Made by a program: the position numbers and the translations under genes. From Actinomyces marmotae (GTDB lineage Bacteria > Actinomycetota > Actinomycetes > Actinomycetales > Actinomycetaceae), in assembly GCF_013177295.1 (NCBI RefSeq), contig NZ_CP053642.1, forward strand, positions 2,294,001-2,358,000: 64,000 nucleotides of DNA. The letters are read 5' to 3'. Under the pieces are notes generated by a model, which was given only the letters and a program-made list of their open reading frames with translations, did no database searches and was not told the origin of the DNA. Positions 59,312 through 64,000 of this stretch are shown piece by piece (within the stretch, counting starts at the first letter, position 1; every line of letters begins with the position of its first letter).

Positions 59312-60235
59312 TCACCACATGAGTCTCGGAGCCCCGATAGAAGGATCAGGATCGACCCGCAGGGGTGCCGGCGCCCTGTCCAGCCCTCTCAGCGCGGCCT
59401 CGACGATGGTGACACCACGCCCTTGCATGACATCCTCATAGGTCAACCGGACAACCGGAAGCCCCATCGAGATCATCCGCTGATCGCGCTCCCGGTCCCT
59501 GGAGAGCGCCTCCCTGGAGGAGTGGTAGGCGAAGCCGTCCGTCTCAACGAACAGGCGCCGATCCACGAGTTGATCGACCTCACCAACGCCATGCACGATC
59601 ACCCCGACATCCACCCGATGGCCCGCGTCCTCGAGCTCGATGCGGAGCCGGCTCTCGATCAGGGATCGAGCACGAGGGTTGGCCCGGCCCGCCCTCCGAC
59701 GCGCGACAGCCGCCTGGTGCCCATCGCCCCCGAGGAGCTCATGAACGTCCCCCAGCAGGACAAGTCCTTCGCGGAGCGCGGCGTCCAGTGCCGCGACGGC
59801 ATCGACCTCCGGGGAGCACCGGAGCATCCGCGCCAAGACGAGTTCCGGCGGGGCGACGGGCATCTCGAACGGATCGACCCGGTCGAGATGGGCCTCCCGG
59901 TGGACGATCACACCACCGGGCGCCCGGATCACACCGGTACGCGCCGGCACCGCGACATGCAGCGAGCGCGGGCGGCGCGCCAGAGGGAGCCTGTAGTGCT
60001 CGAGAGCGGATTCGGCCGTCAGCACGCCGCCGAGCGACCGGCTGACGACAATCGACCGGGACGCATCCGGCAAGTGGATGGCACTGCCCGTCCTCAGGGC
60101 ATCGCCCGTAGTCAGCAGGTCGGCCAGTGCTCGCTGGCCGGTACGGCCCAGGTGCAGGTCCCGACGGCGCAGGGCCCCATGGCCCGCTCGAAGCTCGCGG
60201 AGGATCCTGCTCGCCTCCGCCTCGCGTTGTCCCAT
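59312..60235 (-). CDS. DUF559-type (Vsr-like) endonuclease domain protein
   Basis: 307 aa. The N-terminal region resembles the winged-helix part of AbiEi-like proteins (REAEASRILRELRAGHGALRRRDL), the middle is helical, and the C-terminus has a PD-(D/E)xK-type core: SLIESRLRIELEDAG, VDQLVDRRLFVETDGFAYHSS and RDQRMISMGLPVVRLTYEDV. Actinobacteria carry many of these proteins of unknown role, possibly toxin or DNA-repair nucleases. Bracketed by two MITE copies (the near ends 8 bp and 131 bp away). The start 60235 is chosen for the first good Met; GTG 60283 is possible. Confidence 0.75.
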   Translation of the reverse strand: MGQREAEASRILRELRAGHGALRRRDLHLGRTGQRALADLLTTGDALRTGSAIHLPDASRSIVVSRSLGGVLTAESALEHYRLPLARRPRSLHVAVPARTGVIRAPGGVIVHREAHLDRVDPFEMPVAPPELVLARMLRCSPEVDAVAALDAALREGLVLLGDVHELLGGDGHQAAVARRRAGRANPRARSLIESRLRIELEDAGHRVDVGVIVHGVGEVDQLVDRRLFVETDGFAYHSSREALSRDRERDQRMISMGLPVVRLTYEDVMQGRGVTIVEAALRGLDRAPAPLRVDPDPSIGAPRLMW

Positions 60236-60366
60236 GCGCTGGATTGTGGGAGATCTCCAGGCCCGTCGAGGAGATACCTCCACAGCGCGGGTGAGCCGGT
60301 GGGGATGGCGTCACCTGTGGTTCATGGCACTCAGGCAGCCTGCCCAGGCTCGCGCACCCGCGGATT

Positions 60367-60498
60367 TGGCGAGGTTTGAGGATTCCTTTTTCTGACCCGT
60401 TGTCACGATTTGCGTTTCCCCAGGTCAGGGGCCGTCTCGCAATAGCTAACGCCTCGCCCATCCCCTCCCGGGGCCCGAGCAATCCTCAAACCGCGCCA
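60367..60498 (+). mobile_element. MITE-like element, family B copy 2
   Basis: 132 bp, same terminal inverted repeats and direct orientation as copy 1. It ends 40 bp after the permease gene's stop and could also end that transcript. Confidence 0.82.
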
Positions 60499-60538
60499 CA
60501 GCGGGCCGCAGCGGGCCGATGCCGGAGGCGGGACCGTG

Positions 60539-61966
60539 TCAGCCCCACTCGTTCAGGCGCTTGGCACGGCTGGAATGGACCCACCAGGCGACCGCCATCG
60601 CGATCAGCCACAGCGGTGAGGCGAGCACCGCCAGCCTGGTGTCATGGGCCTGCGTCAGGGTCCACACCACGAAGATGAAGAACACGATGCTCGCCCACGC
60701 CGCCACCCGGTCGCCCGGCATCTTGAAGGCGCTGGCCTCGTGGAGCTCGGGATGCACGGAGCGGAAGCGCAGGTAGGAGACGATGATGATGATCCACACG
60801 AGGATGAACAGCACGCTCGCCACCGTCGTGACCACTGTGAACGCCTCGATGATCGACGCGGTCGTGTACAGCAGCGGGATCGCCAGGAGCAGCGCCGCGC
60901 ATGTGATCACAAGCGCCGGCCCCGGAACCGAGCGGGCGGTCAGACGCTTGAAGATGGCCGGGCCATGACCAGACCAGGACAGGCCGTAGAGCATCCGGGA
61001 GGTGGAGTACATGCCGGAGTTCGCGCTCGATGCCGCGGCGGTGAGGACGACGAAATTCACCAGCGACGCCGCGAGGCCGAATCCGGCCAAGGAGAACATG
61101 GCCACGAAGGGGCTGGACTCAGTGACCTCCCGCCAGGGGGTGACCATCATGATCGCGGTGAGCGCGCCCAGGTAGAACAGGAGGATGCGCACCGGGATGG
61201 CGTTGATCGCCTTGGGGAGGGTGACTTCCGGGTCCTTGGCCTCCGCGGCGGCTGTCCCGATGAGCTCGGTGCCCACGAAGGCGAAGACGGCGATCTGGAA
61301 GGCGCCGGTGAAGCCGGAGAAGCCATGGGGGAAGAGGCTGCCGATGGGGTCGGAGGGATCACCCAGGTTCCTCAGGGAGGCGACGGCGCCATTGGGCGCC
61401 GTGAAGCCGATGGCGACCAGGGCGATGCCCACGATGACGAGCGCGATGATCGCCACGATCTTGATGATGGAGAACCAGAACTCGATCTCGCCGAAGGCCC
61501 TGACCGTGGTCAGGTTGAGTGCCAGCAGCAGGACGACGGTGAGCGCGGCGGGCAGCCACAGGGGCACGGTGGGCCACCAGTACTGGGCGTACTGGGTGAT
61601 GGCGATGACCTCCGCGATCGCCGTCACGAGCCAGCAGAAGTAGTAGGTCCACCCGGTGAAGAAGCCCGCCCAGGGGCCGATGAGGTGATGGGCGACGTCG
61701 GCGAAGGACTTGTACTCCAGGTTGGACAGCAGGACCTCGCCGAGGGCCCGCATGACCAGGAAGAGGAAACCACCGATGATCGCGTACACGAGCAGCACGC
61801 CGGGGCCGGCCAGGGAGATCGTCTTGCCCGAGCCCATGAAGAGGCCGGTTCCGATCGCCCCGCCGATGGCGATGAGCTGGATGTGTCGATTGGTGAGGCG
61901 GCGCTGGAGGTGCTCGCCGCGCTCAACGATCTCGTCGAGATCGTGCTCGCCTGTGGTGGCAGTCAT
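60539..61966 (-). CDS. Amino-acid permease, APC superfamily (CycA/AAT type)
   Basis: 475-aa importer with twelve helices. LTNRHIQLIAIGGAIGTGLF begins helix 1 (the AAT family GxGTGLF motif), followed by EYKSFADVAHHLIGPW and KAINAIPVRILLFYLGAL. It resembles the D-serine/D-alanine/glycine permease CycA most, though related AAT carriers transport aromatic or basic residues. The ATG at 61966 follows GAGGAG, which rules out the longer upstream extension. Confidence 0.88.
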   Translation of the reverse strand: MTATTGEHDLDEIVERGEHLQRRLTNRHIQLIAIGGAIGTGLFMGSGKTISLAGPGVLLVYAIIGGFLFLVMRALGEVLLSNLEYKSFADVAHHLIGPWAGFFTGWTYYFCWLVTAIAEVIAITQYAQYWWPTVPLWLPAALTVVLLLALNLTTVRAFGEIEFWFSIIKIVAIIALVIVGIALVAIGFTAPNGAVASLRNLGDPSDPIGSLFPHGFSGFTGAFQIAVFAFVGTELIGTAAAEAKDPEVTLPKAINAIPVRILLFYLGALTAIMMVTPWREVTESSPFVAMFSLAGFGLAASLVNFVVLTAAASSANSGMYSTSRMLYGLSWSGHGPAIFKRLTARSVPGPALVITCAALLLAIPLLYTTASIIEAFTVVTTVASVLFILVWIIIIVSYLRFRSVHPELHEASAFKMPGDRVAAWASIVFFIFVVWTLTQAHDTRLAVLASPLWLIAMAVAWWVHSSRAKRLNEWG

Positions 61967-62042
61967 CTGTCGTCTCCTCAGGGGTGGGTGTGACTGGGGC
62001 AGCCTACGCCGAGGGGTGTTTCGAGCATTAGGCTCGTCCGCG

Positions 62043-63716
62043 ATGAGTCCAGTGCCCAGCCCCGACGACGCCGTTCCTCCCCGGGATGGAGGCGCGCTTC
62101 CGATCCCGCCTCTGCCGGCCGCCCCGCCCATGCCCCCGGGACAGTGCTCACCGCCCGATGCGGGAGCGCCGGGGGAGGGTGCCGGGACCACCCGAGCGAT
62201 CGCCCCGGAAGCGGAGGAGGCGCCGCCCTTCCGCCTGACCCCGCCGCGATCCTTCGAAGATCTGCGCGATCTCCTGCCCGCCGCGCTCACCGTCCTCATC
62301 GGCGCCTGGGTGCTCATCTCGTACTCCGTGGGCCAGTGGAGGGCGATGACAGTCCCGAGCTGGGACCTGGGCATCTTCTCCGAGGCGGCCAAGGCCTACT
62401 CGCAGCTGAACGCACCGATCGTCCCGATCAAGGGGCCGGGCTACAACCTCCTCGGCGACCACTTCCACCCCATCCTCGTGCTGCTGGGCCCCCTGTGGGC
62501 CCTGTTCCCCTCGGGCCTGACCCTCCTCATCGTCCAGGACCTCCTCCTGGCGGTCTCCGCGTGGCCCATCGTGCGCCTGGCCCAGCGCCTGACCCAGCCG
62601 GTCGTCGCGCTCGCACTGGGCCTGACCTACGTGCTGAGTTGGGGCTTCCAGGGCGCCGTGGCCGCGCAGTTCCATGAGATCGCCTTCGCGGTTCCCATGC
62701 TGGCCTTCGCCTCGGCGGCCTTCGTCGAGCGCAGGTGGCTGGCCGTGGCCTGCTGGTCCGCACCGCTGGTCCTGGTCAAGGAGGACCTCGGCCTGACGGT
62801 CCTCATGATCGGCCTGGCCGTGACCGCGCGAGGGCTGGGCGAACTGAGGCGGGGCCGCCTGGTCCGCCCGCTCGGCCGCCTCACCACCTGGCAGCTCGGG
62901 CTCGCGCTCGCGACCTTCGGCGTCATCATGTTCTTCCTGACCACCATGGTGCTCCTGCCGATGCTCAACCCGGACGGCTCGTGGGCCTACTCCATCGGAT
63001 CGGGCTCCGACTCCGGAGCCCACCAGGACCTGCTCACCCGCCTGTTCTCCCCGGAGGTCAAGATCCAGACCCTGGTCGTGCTGGCGCTCACCGCCGGGCT
63101 CATCGGCTTGGGATCGCCCTGGATCGCCGTGGTGGCCCCGACCCTGGCCTGGCGGTTCCTGGGCTCGGTGGCCTTCTACTGGGAGTGGAAGAACTGGCAT
63201 TACAACGCCGTGCTCATCCCGGTGGCCATCGGGGCGCTCCTCGACGTCGTCGCTGCTCTCAAGCGGCGGCGCTCGCGCAGGCCAGAGGGACCGGGCTGGC
63301 TGGCGGCGCCACTGTGGGCCCGCTGGCTGGCGCTGCTCGGACTGGCCACTCCCATGCTCCTGGGCGCGGTCACCGCTTCCGATCTGCCTCTGTGGCAGAT
63401 GAACAACCGGGACTTCGGCAAGGCACCCGAGCGCCTGGCCTCCGTGAAGGCGGTCTACGACCTCATCCCCGAGGGCTCGACCGTGGAGACAGACCTGTCC
63501 CTCATGGCCTACCTGGTCCCACGGGCGGATGTCGCCTGGGTGGGCACGGGCAGGGAGGCGCCGCAGTACGTGGTCATCGACGCCCGCTCATCAGCTTGGG
63601 GCGGCAACGCCCCTCGCGACGCCGCCGCCTGGATTGAAGGCCGCACGGGCCGCACCTACGCCCTCATCTTCAACAAGGACGATCTCCAGGTCGCCCGACT
63701 CGTCGACACCCGCTGA
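62043..63716 (+). CDS. DUF2079 family membrane protein
   Basis: 557-aa polytopic protein. An acidic, Pro-rich cytoplasmic tail (~70 residues) precedes about ten helices. DLGIFSEAAKAYSQL, NLLGDHFHPILVLLGPLWAL and QFHEIAFAVPMLAFA are the DUF2079 marks, whose acidic residues suggest a GT-C-like glycosyltransferase or lipid-linked-sugar role (inferred). It ends 1 bp before crcB. Confidence 0.85.
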   Translation: MSPVPSPDDAVPPRDGGALPIPPLPAAPPMPPGQCSPPDAGAPGEGAGTTRAIAPEAEEAPPFRLTPPRSFEDLRDLLPAALTVLIGAWVLISYSVGQWRAMTVPSWDLGIFSEAAKAYSQLNAPIVPIKGPGYNLLGDHFHPILVLLGPLWALFPSGLTLLIVQDLLLAVSAWPIVRLAQRLTQPVVALALGLTYVLSWGFQGAVAAQFHEIAFAVPMLAFASAAFVERRWLAVACWSAPLVLVKEDLGLTVLMIGLAVTARGLGELRRGRLVRPLGRLTTWQLGLALATFGVIMFFLTTMVLLPMLNPDGSWAYSIGSGSDSGAHQDLLTRLFSPEVKIQTLVVLALTAGLIGLGSPWIAVVAPTLAWRFLGSVAFYWEWKNWHYNAVLIPVAIGALLDVVAALKRRRSRRPEGPGWLAAPLWARWLALLGLATPMLLGAVTASDLPLWQMNNRDFGKAPERLASVKAVYDLIPEGSTVETDLSLMAYLVPRADVAWVGTGREAPQYVVIDARSSAWGGNAPRDAAAWIEGRTGRTYALIFNKDDLQVARLVDTR

Positions 63717-63717
63717 C

Positions 63718-64000
63718 ATGGGCCCCTCTCCCGCCCCCGACTGGCCCGCCTTGGCTGTGGTGGGCCTTGGCGGAGCCGTCGGCACCTCACTGCGGGCAGG
63801 TCTCGCCGAACTCATCGGCCCCTCGCCGTCGGGCCTGCCCTGGGCGACGGCGACGGCGAACCTCGTCGGCGCGCTCCTGCTGGGCCTCATCCTGGGCCAG
63901 TTCGCGGCGCCCGGGCGCCAGACGGGCAGGCACCGGCTCATCCGACTGGGGTTGGGCACGGGGCTCATGGGGGCGCTGACCACCTACTCGACGCTGATCA
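63718..64000 (+). CDS. crcB: Fluoride exporter CrcB/Fluc (3' end outside window)
   Basis: The 94 codons in view match CrcB: VGLGGAVGTSLRAGL (GGxxGxxxR motif), ATATANLVGALLLGLILG, and GLGTGLMGALTTYSTLI with the conserved TTYST/TTFST loop. CrcB works as a dual-topology dimeric fluoride channel. The gene starts two bases after the DUF2079 stop. No fluoride riboswitch is present ahead of it, because it is read from the upstream gene. Confidence 0.9.
   Translation, partial: MGPSPAPDWPALAVVGLGGAVGTSLRAGLAELIGPSPSGLPWATATANLVGALLLGLILGQFAAPGRQTGRHRLIRLGLGTGLMGALTTYSTLI

Overview
The window is very GC-rich (about 70%), gene-dense actinobacterial chromosome. The gene set fits a host-associated Actinomyces/Schaalia-type organism: a SAM-riboswitch-controlled methionine importer, class Ib ribonucleotide reductase (nrdHIE plus nrdF), LuxS, nucleoside salvage, lacZ, amylosucrase, secreted CAP-domain proteins and a degenerate sortase-type signal. 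The assignment rests on protein families and base composition only. No rRNA, tRNA, CRISPR array or origin is visible.

Layout. 1-2.9 kb: metN-metI-metQ (minus strand) behind a compact SAM-I riboswitch whose P1 helix reaches into the metN ribosome-binding site. 2.9-8.3 kb: alpha/beta hydrolase, low-molecular-weight phosphatase, DUF885 peptidase and M20 amidohydrolase. 8.6-13 kb: nucleoside salvage (ribokinase, two nucleoside hydrolases around a NupC-type transporter). 13-19.8 kb: hypothetical protein, nrdF, lacZ and a divergent LacI regulator. 19.8-25.6 kb: small kinase, thiamine-binding protein, membrane-anchored unknown, DUF1349 protein and nrdH-nrdI-nrdE behind likely NrdR boxes. 26.2-27.9 kb: DUF4956 plus VTC-domain pair. 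28-31 kb: a two-gene unit of a DUF262 protein and a catalytically intact HipA-type kinase, with no HipB. 31.4-36 kb: CAP-domain protein with wall-binding repeats, amylosucrase, O6-alkylguanine methyltransferase (ogt). 36-43.2 kb: a complete Wadjet anti-plasmid system, jetA-jetB-jetC-jetD, each gene overlapping the next by 4 nt, with ogt right behind. 43.3-48.9 kb: AI-2E family transporter, luxS flanked by two related alpha/beta hydrolases, MTA/SAH nucleosidase and a pyridoxine/HMP kinase. 49-53.3 kb: solitary C5 DNA methyltransferase, second CAP protein and an AspT/YidE-type transporter. 53.5-59.1 kb: copZ-copA and a large kinase-like/flippase-like membrane protein. 59.3-64 kb: DUF559-type nuclease between two MITE-like elements, amino-acid permease, DUF2079 membrane protein and the start of crcB.

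Together, the metNIQ importer, MtnN and LuxS serve methionine uptake and the recycling of SAM by-products. The 8.6-13 kb block imports nucleosides and frees ribose for phosphorylation. Defence and genome-conflict functions are scattered: Wadjet, DUF262-HipA, the DNA methyltransferase and the DUF559 protein.

Two intergenic repeat families stand out. Family A is a 10-bp core ACCGGTYTCG (or its complement) iterated every 22 bp and placed at or just behind stop codons (five loci). Family B is a roughly 132-bp MITE-like element with 20-bp terminal inverted repeats (three copies). One copy supplies the stop codon of the kinase gene at 47969-48853, and two bracket the DUF559 gene.
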